In this document: positions 1 through 7,188 of the stretch, piece after piece
Layout of the letters: each line of letters begins with the position of its first letter
Position numbering within the stretch: the stretch's first letter is position 1
Assembly: GCA_003670825.1 (NCBI GenBank)
Contig: QWQL01000165.1
Location: 1-17,551 of the forward strand
Direction of reading: 5' to 3'
DNA: 17,551 bases
Source: Planctomycetota bacterium
Lineage (GTDB): Bacteria > Planctomycetota > Planctomycetia > Pirellulales > UBA1268
The notes under the pieces: model-generated
What the model was told of the DNA's origin: nothing
Databases searched by the model: none
What the model saw: only the letters and a program-made list of their open reading frames with translations
Position numbers and translations under genes: made by a program

Positions 1-915
1 ACCGCGGCGATGATGGCCGCGGTGCTTGACGTGCCGCCCGCGGCGATCCGGCACTGGATCCGCAGCGGCTTGTTCATCGCCGCCCGGTCGGTCGGGTCGG
101 TCGACTGGTTCGGCTTCGAGCAGCTTGTTGTAGGACGGCATCTGGCCCGATTCCTCGCGGGTGGCCTGTCGCTGCGCGACATCGATGCCAAGCTCCGCGA
201 ACTCGTGCCAGGGGGCGGGCAGGCCGCTGCCGACGCCGCGAGCCGGGTGCGGCTCGACGGCCGCCGGCTGAGCCTTGATGACGGGGGCCGGATGCTGGCC
301 GCCGGCGGCCAGCTGCAGCTCGGTTTCTACACGGCGTCGCTGGTGGAGACGGCCGCCGACGGAGAGCATCCCGCGGTCTTTGAACTGGAGTCGGCTCGTG
401 AAGCCTCGGCCCGTCCGGCCGCCGGCGACGACGCGGCCGATCTCCCGCCGCCTGGCAGCGACGCCGCGGAGATCCTCGATCTTGCCGACGACCTGGAGGC
501 GGCTGGCGAGTTCGTCGAGGCGGCCGAGGCGCTGCGGGCCGTGCTGCAGGCCCAGGGTCCAAATGCCCGGATCACCTTCATGCTGGCGGAACTCCTCTAC
601 CGCGCCGGTGATTTGACCGCCGCCCGGGAGCGGTACTACGCCGCCATCGAACTCGATCCCGATCACCTCCAGGCGCGGTCGAGCCTCGGGTGCGTGCTCG
701 CGGAACTGGGCGAACACGAACTGGCGCTGGCCGCTCTCGAGGGCGTGCTCCGCCAGGAGCCCACCTACGCTGACGCCCACTGGCATACGGCGGGCGTTCT
801 TCGCGAGATGGGCGCCGTGGCCGACGCCGCGCACCATCTCCGTCGCTTCCTCGCCCTCGCGCCCGAGAGCCCGTGGGCCGCCCTCGCCCGCGGGCGGCTC
901 GAGGAATCCCGCTGA
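1..915 (+). CDS. MerR-type HTH / TPR repeat protein (5' partial)
   Basis: The reading frame is open from the first base, and the first residues already lie inside a helix-turn-helix, so the true start is probably just outside the window. An ATG at position 10 is the first visible start but would clip the DNA-binding domain. Residues about 1-70 look like a MerR-family winged HTH, with the recognition segment VPPAAIRHWIRSGL and a following SLRDIDAKLREL helix. An acidic, Ala/Pro-rich linker runs to about residue 150. Residues about 155-300 form roughly four TPR-like helical pairs, including the signature region around AAIELDPDHLQARSSLG. I infer a DNA-binding regulator or scaffold that senses through protein-protein contacts rather than a small-molecule pocket. 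It converges on the next minus-strand gene with only 19 bp between them. No target can be named. Confidence 0.8.
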   Translation, partial: TAAMMAAVLDVPPAAIRHWIRSGLFIAARSVGSVDWFGFEQLVVGRHLARFLAGGLSLRDIDAKLRELVPGGGQAAADAASRVRLDGRRLSLDDGGRMLAAGGQLQLGFYTASLVETAADGEHPAVFELESAREASARPAAGDDAADLPPPGSDAAEILDLADDLEAAGEFVEAAEALRAVLQAQGPNARITFMLAELLYRAGDLTAARERYYAAIELDPDHLQARSSLGCVLAELGEHELALAALEGVLRQEPTYADAHWHTAGVLREMGAVADAAHHLRRFLALAPESPWAALARGRLEESR

Positions 916-934
916 CCGAAGCGTCTCGCGAGGC

Positions 935-1492
935 TCAGTACGCGCCCCAGGGTCCGCGGACGGCATTGACGCCAAACTGCACCGTGTCGCTCGGCTGATT
1001 CGGTGTCGGCAGGAAACCGCCGCCGCCACTGCCCGCCACACCACCCGGGCCCGGATAGGGCCGGCGAAACTGATGGTAGATCGGCGCGACCCGTGAACTC
1101 GGCACGCCCCACGAGTACTGCGTCATGAACTCGCTGGTCGGTGGTACCACCAGCGCGATCGGCCGACCTTCGGCTGGGTCGTACCAGCCGCTGTGCCAGC
1201 TCTTGCCCTGACTGCGGAGGAAATATCGCTTCTCCCACGCGTCGTACTTGCAGTTGCCGGGGCCGCAGAGGCCACAACCCTGCCCGCCGCAGTGGCGGCA
1301 CCCGTGTCCGCAGTGGCCGGCTCCGCAGTGGACTCGGCCACACGCTCCCTGCCCGCGGCCGCCGCTCGTGCAGCCCGGGCCGGATCCGTGGCCGAAGTGA
1401 TCGCCGGCAGTGGTCAGCCGGGCCGCACCGGCGATGGCGACGATAGCGAGCAGACCCGTGGCGATGAGCGGTGAGACGGCCGGGCAACGCAT
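935..1492 (-). CDS. Secreted Cys/His-rich small protein, planctomycete type
   Basis: This is a 185-aa protein with an N-terminal signal peptide: a hydrophobic stretch at about residues 8-24 with likely cleavage near TTAG. The mature protein opens with a Gly/His/Cys-rich segment holding nine cysteines between residues 41 and 81, spaced as CGxxHC, CGHGC, HC and CGLC. This could bind metal or form disulfides. A Tyr/Trp/Pro-rich part follows, including the block YSWGVPSSRVAPIYHQF, then a Gly-rich C-terminus. The start is supported by GAGGAG about 10 nt upstream of the ATG. It lies 20 bp downstream of the 115-aa secreted protein gene on the same strand, so the two probably form an operon. I recognise the style (small, secreted, aromatic, export-dependent) as common in planctomycetes but know no function. 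A cell-envelope role is inference. Confidence 0.8.
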   Translation of the reverse strand: MRCPAVSPLIATGLLAIVAIAGAARLTTAGDHFGHGSGPGCTSGGRGQGACGRVHCGAGHCGHGCRHCGGQGCGLCGPGNCKYDAWEKRYFLRSQGKSWHSGWYDPAEGRPIALVVPPTSEFMTQYSWGVPSSRVAPIYHQFRRPYPGPGGVAGSGGGGFLPTPNQPSDTVQFGVNAVRGPWGAY

Positions 1493-1512
1493 GATGCGGA
1501 AACTCCTCGGGA

Positions 1513-1860
1513 TCAGTACCAGTAGGCCTTTACGTCGGTCCGCATACCGGTCACGCCCGCGGGGCGGATGTAGCGGCGACGGTGCTTGTAGAGAAACTCG
1601 TGCGGCATGAAGGGCGGATACGTGTTCCAGGTGTGGCCCACGCGGGGCGGTACTGGACGGGGCGACACGTAGAGTTGGGCGCCCATGCCGGGATAGCCCC
1701 CGGCCGGCACCGGCGGCACGTAGAAGTTGTAGAAGACGTCGGGCGTGGGCCCTTCAACACCGCCGTCGATCGGCAGCGCCCGCGCGGAGCAGGCGGCGAC
1801 CGCGTCGGCGATCATGACCGCTGCAATGAGCAGAACCCGTTTCGATGTGGCGTGCAGCAT
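1513..1860 (-). CDS. Secreted Tyr/Pro-rich small protein
   Basis: This 115-aa protein has a signal peptide: hydrophobic residues about 9-24, with likely cleavage after the SARA region. The mature chain of about 85 residues is rich in Tyr, Pro, Gly and Val. It contains the blocks DVFYNFYVPPVPAGGYPG, QLYVSPRPVPPRVGHTW and PPFMPHEFLYKHRRRY, and ends in Tyr-Trp-Tyr. No enzyme motif is visible. A strong Shine-Dalgarno (AGGGAGGGG) lies just upstream of the ATG, suggesting good expression. It is the first gene of an apparent two-gene unit with the Cys/His-rich protein downstream. The composition suggests a structural envelope or matrix protein, but that is inference. Confidence 0.78.
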   Translation of the reverse strand: MLHATSKRVLLIAAVMIADAVAACSARALPIDGGVEGPTPDVFYNFYVPPVPAGGYPGMGAQLYVSPRPVPPRVGHTWNTYPPFMPHEFLYKHRRRYIRPAGVTGMRTDVKAYWY

Positions 1861-2196
1861 CGAGACCCCTCCCTAGGTCGAAGCCGAATGGCACCGGAAT
1901 CCCCCCGGCTCCCGAAACTTCGGCCGGAACCCCTCCTGCCCATCACTCCGTCGATGCCGAGGACGCCGCTCCTGCCTGACAGTCACACCTTCGCAGCTGG
2001 CGAAACCCGCCCAAGCAGGAAGCCGGGAATCGGTGGAGGGCGACGAGCGTAGGCGCATCCGCGCCTCGCGGAGGAGACCTCTGCCGTTCCCGGCGGCCGT
2101 GCCCCCACAGACACCGTGACCGACAAACTCGCCCCCACTTGCCAAGTCCGCGGCCCGGGATCAGAGTCTAGGAGCCCAAAAAACCCGGAAACCGTC
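1861..2196. other. Divergent intergenic region, 336 bp
   Basis: This region separates the minus-strand secreted-protein unit from the plus-strand topoisomerase VI B gene, so it should hold promoters for both. I find no convincing -35/-10 pair. A short perfect inverted repeat (AGGCGC-ATCC-GCGCCT, 2051-2066) is present and may be a hairpin or operator, but it is too short to be sure of. In-frame codons upstream of the chosen top6B start run back to a GTG at 2116. I do not favour that start because the ATG at 2197 directly begins a typical Lys-rich N-terminus. Confidence 0.6.
1864..1873 (-). promoter_or_regulatory. Strong Shine-Dalgarno of the 115-aa secreted protein
   Basis: Reading the minus strand, AGGGAGGGG occurs a few bases before the ATG whose first base is 1860. 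It is one of the best purine-rich ribosome-binding sites in the window and supports that start. Confidence 0.6.
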
Positions 2197-4428
2197 ATGC
2201 CCAAGATCGCCTCACGCCCCCGCTCGACCACGAAAAAGTCCGGTTCGCAGAAGACCGCGCAGGCGGCGGAGGCGATCGAGGCCGTCGCTCCAGAGGCCGC
2301 CACCGCGCCGTCCAAGGCCCCGGCGAAGCGGCGGGCCACGGCCCAGACGCTCGCTGCCGGCCAGCGGGACATCTCGGTCAGCGAGTTCTTTGCCAAAAAC
2401 CGCCATCTGCTCGGTTTCGATTCGCCCCGCAAGGCACTGCTCACCAGCGTCAAAGAGGCGGTCGACAACTCGCTCGACGCCTGCGAGGAGGCGGGCATCC
2501 TGCCCGAGGTCTGGGTGCGGATCGAACCGGTGGGGGAGAGCGGTACGCGGTATCGGATGAGCGTGCAGGACAACGGGCCGGGTATCGTCAGCAAGCAGAT
2601 CCCGCTGATCTTCGGCAAACTGCTCTACGGGTCAAAGTTCCACCGGCTGCGGATGAGCCGCGGCCAGCAGGGGATCGGCATCTCGGCCGCCGGCATGTAC
2701 GGCGTGCTCACCACGGGCAAGCCGGTGAAGATCATCTCCAAGATCGACACCAAGCATCCCGCCCACTATTCCGAACTGCGGATCGACACCAAAACCAATC
2801 AGCCCGAGATCCTCAACGGCAAGGGAGAGGGCGTCGACATCCCCGCCGGCAAGGGTGGCGCGGAACTGATGAAGAAGCACTCCATCGAGTGGGTTGCCGA
2901 AAACGACCAGGGAGAGTCGATCGACCACGGCACGCGGGTGACGATCGAAATGGAGGCGAAGTTTCAGCGGGGCCGCGGCAGCGTCGAGGAGTATCTGGAG
3001 CAGACGGCGATCGCCAATCCCCATGCGCGGCTCCACTTTCAGGGGCCGGACGGCCCGGAACGGATCCTCGATCGCTCCACCGACGACCTGCCGCCGGAGC
3101 CGAAGGAGATCAAGCCGCATCCCTACGGCGTGGAACTCGGCCGGCTGGTGACGATGCTCCAGGAGCACCCCAAGATCACGCTCGCCCAGTTCCTCACGCA
3201 GTCGTTCTCCCGGGTGTCGCACGGCACGGCGCGGAAGATCTGCGACATGGCGAAGCTCTCCACCCGCGTCACCGCCGGGAAACTCGGCCGCGGCGAGGCT
3301 GATGCCGTGTTCAAGGCGATCCAGGAAATCAAAATCCCACCGCCGGCGACCGACTGCGTCGTGCCGATTGGCGAGCAACGGCTGCTGGCCGGCCTCCGCC
3401 AGGTCGTGCCCGGAGAGTTTTTCACCGCGGCCACCCGGCCGCCGTCGGTCTACCGCGGTAACCCGTTCGTCATCGAGGCGGCGCTCGCCTATGGTGGCGG
3501 CGTGGCCGCGCAGAAGATCAGCCGTGAGGGGCTTGGCGAGCTCGCGGCCGAGAGCGACTCCCGCAGCCTGCGGCAGTTTCTCACCACCACCTTCACGGGC
3601 ATGGGGGGCGAGGCGTCTGACAAGATTCTGGCCGAGGCGCAGCTCGCGCCGCGGCAGAGCCCCTCCAAGCTCACGAAGCCGCAGCTCGACACCCTGCACG
3701 GCGCCATGCAGCACGTCAGCGTCGACGAGGGGCAGAGCATGAACGTGCTGCGGTATGCCAACCGCGTGCCACTCCAGTTTCAGCCCGCTGCCTGTGCCGT
3801 CACGCAGACGATCACCTCGACCAACTGGCGGTCGTACGGTCTCTCCCAGTCGCGGGGCGGGCTGCCGAGCGGGCCGGTCACGGCAATGGTGCACGTGGCG
3901 AGCGTCTGGGTGCCGTTCACGAGCGAGTCGAAGGAGGCGATCGCCTCCTACCCCGAGATCCAGAAGGAGATCCGGCTGGCGCTGCAGGCCGTGGGTCGCA
4001 ACCTGGGCATGTACATGCGGCGGCGGCTCCGGGTGGCGCAGGAAGGCCAGCGGCGGAGCATCTTCCTGCGGTACCTTGGCGAGGTCGCCGGCGCCGTCTC
4101 GCAGATCAACGGCCAGGACCGGGCCAAACTCTACGAGCAGCTCCTCGCCGTCGCCAGAAAAAAGACGGCCGAGGCCGACCTCAAGCTCGACGACCGGGGC
4201 CGTCCGATCCAGGAGGAGGAGGATCTCGAACTGGGCGACAACTGCATCATCGTGCCGCAGCTGATTCCGGGCCAAGCGGGTGATGACGCGGCCGCGGGAT
4301 CCACGAAGACTGCCAAGGGACGCCGGTCGAAAATCGCGACGGTCGAGGGTGACAAACCCGAGGCTCCGGTCGCTGCCAACCCCAAGAAAACCGCCTCCGG
4401 GAAGAAGTCCGCCCGCCGGAAGAAGTAA
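2197..4428 (+). CDS. top6B: DNA topoisomerase VI subunit B, with duplicated H2TH module
   Basis: This 743-aa protein is the ATPase subunit of a type IIB topoisomerase, which with subunit A passes one DNA duplex through another. Residues 1 to about 60 are a Lys/Ala/Pro-rich tail. The GHKL ATPase follows: N-box KEAVDNSLDAC (E87, N91), DNGPG (D125) and the Gly-rich lid RGQQGIG (155-161). An H2TH domain spans about 327-378. The transducer starts near PPSVYRGNPFVIEAALAYGGG and resumes at LRYANRVPLQF, with the switch lysine in SKEAI (K579). Between these two parts sits a second H2TH-like module, about 456-507. The C-terminal helix resembles the archaeal region that contacts subunit A, and a Lys-rich tail ends the protein. 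Archaeal B subunits I know are about 530-620 aa. The ATG at 2197 is preferred; a GTG at 2116 would add 27 residues. AGGAG at 2170 is rather distant. No subunit A gene is adjacent. Confidence 0.93.
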   Translation: MPKIASRPRSTTKKSGSQKTAQAAEAIEAVAPEAATAPSKAPAKRRATAQTLAAGQRDISVSEFFAKNRHLLGFDSPRKALLTSVKEAVDNSLDACEEAGILPEVWVRIEPVGESGTRYRMSVQDNGPGIVSKQIPLIFGKLLYGSKFHRLRMSRGQQGIGISAAGMYGVLTTGKPVKIISKIDTKHPAHYSELRIDTKTNQPEILNGKGEGVDIPAGKGGAELMKKHSIEWVAENDQGESIDHGTRVTIEMEAKFQRGRGSVEEYLEQTAIANPHARLHFQGPDGPERILDRSTDDLPPEPKEIKPHPYGVELGRLVTMLQEHPKITLAQFLTQSFSRVSHGTARKICDMAKLSTRVTAGKLGRGEADAVFKAIQEIKIPPPATDCVVPIGEQRLLAGLRQVVPGEFFTAATRPPSVYRGNPFVIEAALAYGGGVAAQKISREGLGELAAESDSRSLRQFLTTTFTGMGGEASDKILAEAQLAPRQSPSKLTKPQLDTLHGAMQHVSVDEGQSMNVLRYANRVPLQFQPAACAVTQTITSTNWRSYGLSQSRGGLPSGPVTAMVHVASVWVPFTSESKEAIASYPEIQKEIRLALQAVGRNLGMYMRRRLRVAQEGQRRSIFLRYLGEVAGAVSQINGQDRAKLYEQLLAVARKKTAEADLKLDDRGRPIQEEEDLELGDNCIIVPQLIPGQAGDDAAAGSTKTAKGRRSKIATVEGDKPEAPVAANPKKTASGKKSARRKK
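3175..3330 (+). other. First H2TH module of Top6B (canonical position)
   Basis: Residues 327-378 (2197 start) lie between the GHKL domain and the transducer, where archaeal Top6B carries its helix-two-turn-helix domain. Landmarks are LAQFLTQSFSRVSHGTARKI and the KLGRGEAD segment, followed by the family motif IPPPATDCVVPIGE. Confidence 0.75.
3562..3717 (+). repeat. Second, inserted H2TH-like module of Top6B (internal duplication)
   Basis: Residues 456-507 align without gaps to residues 327-378, with 16 of 52 positions identical. The identical positions include L-x-QFLT-x-x-F, KI, A-x-L and KL, and most others are conservative. The copy splits the transducer fold between AYGGG and the LRYANRVPLQF strand. 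This looks like an old intragenic duplication of a DNA-bending/contacting module and not recent copying, since the nucleotide sequences have diverged. Confidence 0.7.
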
Positions 4429-4511
4429 GACGCCGCCAGCGGTGAGTGGCCGCCCCGTGCGACCTCGGACCTGCTGCACCGTTGAAGAGGAACCGCCCGG
4501 AGTTCCTTCGC

Positions 4512-5495
4512 ATGCGCAGCCTCACCTGGTGCCTCTGCTCGAGCCTCGTGATGGCAGGCACGGCCCTGGCCTACGACCCATTGCATCGTTCCGACGGCGA
4601 GCCGCCGCCACCGCTTGACCTCAGCGTGGCCAACGAAGGCCGGGATCGCACCGTGCCGATTCGTGTGTTTTCGCCGCCGGGCGATAGGAGCGCCGGCCCC
4701 TGCCCCATCGTGCTCTTCAGCCACGGCCTCGGCGGGTCTCGAAAGGGTGGCGGCTTCCTCGGCAATCACTGGGCAGCGCGGGGCTACGTCGCCGTCTTCC
4801 TTCAGCATCCGGGGAGCGATGAGTCAGTCTGGCAGGACGTGCCTACCCAGCGGCGGCTGGCGGCGATGCGTGATGCGGCATCGCTGGAAAACCTACAGGC
4901 GCGGGTGCGAGACGTATCTGCCGTGCTCGATGCCCTCGCGACGTGGAACGGTGCACCGGGCCATCCTCTCGCCGGCCGACTCGATCTCGACCGCGTCGGC
5001 ATGTCGGGCCATTCGTTTGGGGCGCAGACCACGCAGGCCGTCTCCGGTCAGTCGTTTCCACTCGTCGGCAGGCGGTCCACCGATCCGCGAATCAAGGCGG
5101 CTGTGATCATGAGCCCGGGAACGCCACGCGGCCGACGCGATCCCGGCGACGCCTTCGCCGAGGTCACGATCCCCTGGCTCCTGCTCACCGGCACGAAGGA
5201 CACGTCTCCGATTGGCGGCCAGACGGTCGAGTCGCGGCTCGCCGTCTATCCCGCGCTGCCGGCAGGCGGCGCCTACGAACTGGTGCTCCATGACGCCGAG
5301 CACTCCGCCTTTTCCGACCGGGCCCTGCCCGGCGACCGTGAGCCGCGAAACCCGAATCATCATCGCGCGATCCTCGCCCTCACGACCGCCTTCTGGGACG
5401 CCTTCCTCCGGGATGACGACGACGCCCAAGCCTGGCTCGATGGAGACGGCCCCCGGCAGGTGCTCGAGACCGACGACCGCTGGCAGCAGAAGTGA
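4512..5495 (+). CDS. Secreted alpha/beta hydrolase, dienelactone hydrolase / PAF-acetylhydrolase-like
   Basis: This 327-aa protein starts at an ATG that opens directly into a signal peptide (MRSLTWCLCSS to GTALA, cleavage before YDP), so it is probably exported. A GTG at 4446 is the upstream alternative and would bury the signal. The alpha/beta-hydrolase motifs are complete. The oxyanion region is SHGLGGSRKG, the nucleophile elbow is GHSFG with Ser168, an acid lies in LLTGTKD (Asp230), and the catalytic His is in DAEHSAF (His264). This matches the 'predicted dienelactone hydrolase' group, whose members act as esterases or lipases on short or oxidised acyl chains. The actual substrate cannot be read from the sequence. 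It lies 83 bp after top6B on the same strand with no clear terminator between, so co-transcription is possible, but a functional link seems unlikely. Confidence 0.85.
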   Translation: MRSLTWCLCSSLVMAGTALAYDPLHRSDGEPPPPLDLSVANEGRDRTVPIRVFSPPGDRSAGPCPIVLFSHGLGGSRKGGGFLGNHWAARGYVAVFLQHPGSDESVWQDVPTQRRLAAMRDAASLENLQARVRDVSAVLDALATWNGAPGHPLAGRLDLDRVGMSGHSFGAQTTQAVSGQSFPLVGRRSTDPRIKAAVIMSPGTPRGRRDPGDAFAEVTIPWLLLTGTKDTSPIGGQTVESRLAVYPALPAGGAYELVLHDAEHSAFSDRALPGDREPRNPNHHRAILALTTAFWDAFLRDDDDAQAWLDGDGPRQVLETDDRWQQK

Positions 5496-5653
5496 GGCCT
5501 GCACCTCGTGCCCATGAGCGGCGACCTGGTGCCCCACTCAGTTATGGGTAGCGCCGTCTACGGAAGCGAGGGCGGGTAGGCGAAGGGGGTCGGCGAACGC
5601 TCGCGGAGCCTTGGGCGTATCCTCGCCCGGCGACAAGACTTTTGCCGTCCCCG

Positions 5654-5701
5654 AGCCGGCGAACCACGGAAGTCGAACGCGCTTCTGGTGCTCCGCCGGC
5701 T
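5654..5701. terminator. Inverted repeat between convergent genes, possible bidirectional terminator
   Basis: AGCCGGCG (5654-5661) and CGCCGGCT (5694-5701) form a perfect 8-bp stem. Weaker pairing (GAAG/CTTC) inside it shortens the loop. It lies just beyond the stop of the DUF1501 gene (5710, minus) and after the plus-strand hydrolase (stop 5495), where a terminator is expected. Neither side has a clear T-run, so intrinsic termination is uncertain. Confidence 0.35.
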
Positions 5702-5709
5702 GTGGCAAT

Positions 5710-7188
5710 CTACGCCAGGATGCCCTTCACGAGCTCGCCGTGCACGTCGGTGAGCCGGAAGTCGCGGCCCTGATAGGGGAACGTGAGCCGTAGGTGGTCG
5801 ATCCCCATGAGGTGCAGGATGGTGGCGTTGAGGTCGTGAACATGCACCTTTTCGCTCGGAGTCGTGATGTTGTAGCAGTAGTCGTCGGTCGCCCCCCACG
5901 TGATGCCCGGCTTGATGCCCGCCCCGGCCACCAGCATCGTGAAGCACCGCGGGTGGTGGTCGCGGCCGTAGTTGGTGTCGGTGAGCGCGCCCTGTGAGTA
6001 GATCGTGCGGCCGAACTCACCCCCCCAGACCACGAGGGTGTCGTCGAGCATGCCGCGGCTCGCTAGGTCGTCGAGCAGCGCGGCGGTGGGCTGGTCGGTG
6101 TCGTGGCACTGCCCCTTGAGGGCGGTGGGCAGTCCCGCATGGTGATCCCAGCCCATGTGGAAGAGCTGCACGAATCGCACGTCCTGCTCCGCCAGCCGCC
6201 GGGCGAGCAGGCAGTTGAAGGCATAGCTCCCCGGGCGGTGCACGTCGGGGCCATAGGCATCGAGCACGTGCTTGGGTTCGTCGGCGATCCGCACGAGGTC
6301 CGGCACGCTCGCCTGCATCCGGAAGGCCATCTCGTACTGCGCCGTGCGGGCGGCGATCTCCGGATCACCGATCACGCGCGACCGTGCGGCGTTGAGGGCC
6401 GCGATCCGATCGAGCGTGCCCCGCCGCATGTCGCGGTCGATGCCGGGCGGATCGGCGAGGTAGAGCACGGGGTCGCCCGAGTTGCGGAACTTCACGCCCT
6501 GATGGCGGCTCGGCAGGAAGCCCGAGCCCCAGAGACGGTCGTAGAGCGGCTGGTCGTCCTTGCGGCCGGAGCCGAAGCTCGTGAGCACCACGTAGGCAGG
6601 CAGGTCGGCGTTTTCACTGCCGAGGCCGTAGCTCACCCACGAGCCGATGCTCGGCCGGCCGGCGAGCTGGCTGCCCGTCTGGAAAAAGGTGATGGCGGGG
6701 TCGTGGTTGATCGCCTCGGTGAACATCGAACGAATCATGCACCAGCGGTCGGCGTGCCGGGCGATGTTGGGCATCAGGTCGCTGAACCACATGCCGCTCT
6801 GGCCATGCTGCGCGAAGCTGAAGATCGATGGGGCGACCGGAAAACTCGTCTGACCGCTGGTCATCGTCGTCAGCCGCTGTCCCTGCCGGATCGACTCGGG
6901 CAGGTCCTCGCCCCGCCGTTTCTCCATCCCGGGCTTGGGATCGAAGAGGTCCATCTGCGAGGGCGCCCCCGACTGGAAGAGATGGATGATCCGCTTTGCC
7001 TTCGGCGGATGGTGCGGAATCGCGGGCAGTCCGCCCGTCGTCGACGTGGCTGCGTGGGCACCGCCGCGGCCGAGGAGCGTGGCCAGCGCCGCGGTTCCGA
7101 GGCCCCCGGTGGTGCCCCCGAGAAACACCCGGCGGTTCACCGCGTCCTGCAGGTGGAGAAACTGACTGTGGCTCTTCATGGCATTCAC
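5710..7188 (-). CDS. DUF1501 family protein (alkaline-phosphatase/sulfatase-like fold), Tat-exported
   Basis: The protein has 492 aa from a GTG at 7188, or 489 aa from an ATG at 7179, which I slightly favour as the true start. The N-terminus carries a Tat-type signal, NRRVFLGG followed by a Gly/Ala-rich hydrophobic stretch ending in AHA, so a folded protein is exported. The body has the DUF1501 landmarks: IIHLFQSGAPSQMDLFDPKP, GWDHHAGL, the WGGEFGRT block near residue 385 and GRDHHPRCF near residue 407. His and Asp residues in these blocks suggest a metal centre as in the alkaline-phosphatase superfamily. Its true reaction is unknown. The GTG overlaps the TGA of the upstream cytochrome gene, so the two are translationally coupled. 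This DUF1501-PSD1 pairing recurs many times in planctomycete genomes and suggests they act together, perhaps on polysaccharides (inference). Confidence 0.93.
   Translation of the reverse strand: MNAMKSHSQFLHLQDAVNRRVFLGGTTGGLGTAALATLLGRGGAHAATSTTGGLPAIPHHPPKAKRIIHLFQSGAPSQMDLFDPKPGMEKRRGEDLPESIRQGQRLTTMTSGQTSFPVAPSIFSFAQHGQSGMWFSDLMPNIARHADRWCMIRSMFTEAINHDPAITFFQTGSQLAGRPSIGSWVSYGLGSENADLPAYVVLTSFGSGRKDDQPLYDRLWGSGFLPSRHQGVKFRNSGDPVLYLADPPGIDRDMRRGTLDRIAALNAARSRVIGDPEIAARTAQYEMAFRMQASVPDLVRIADEPKHVLDAYGPDVHRPGSYAFNCLLARRLAEQDVRFVQLFHMGWDHHAGLPTALKGQCHDTDQPTAALLDDLASRGMLDDTLVVWGGEFGRTIYSQGALTDTNYGRDHHPRCFTMLVAGAGIKPGITWGATDDYCYNITTPSEKVHVHDLNATILHLMGIDHLRLTFPYQGRDFRLTDVHGELVKGILA

Noticed and set aside
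1873..2145. 90-codon minus-strand frame in the top6B upstream region
   Set aside because: It has low-complexity Arg/Gly composition and no recognisable motif, and it occupies the expected promoter region of two divergent units.
2197..4428. GyrB, MutL or Hsp90 as alternative identity for the GHKL protein
   Set aside because: It has the H2TH between ATPase and transducer, the IPPPATDCVVPIGE and SKEAI blocks of Top6B, and no Toprim domain as GyrB would have.
2632..4479. Long open frame on the minus strand (615 codons) opposite top6B
   Set aside because: It is antisense to a protein with clear topoisomerase motifs, and its translation is Arg/Leu/Gly-rich with no domain. It is a by-product of high GC.
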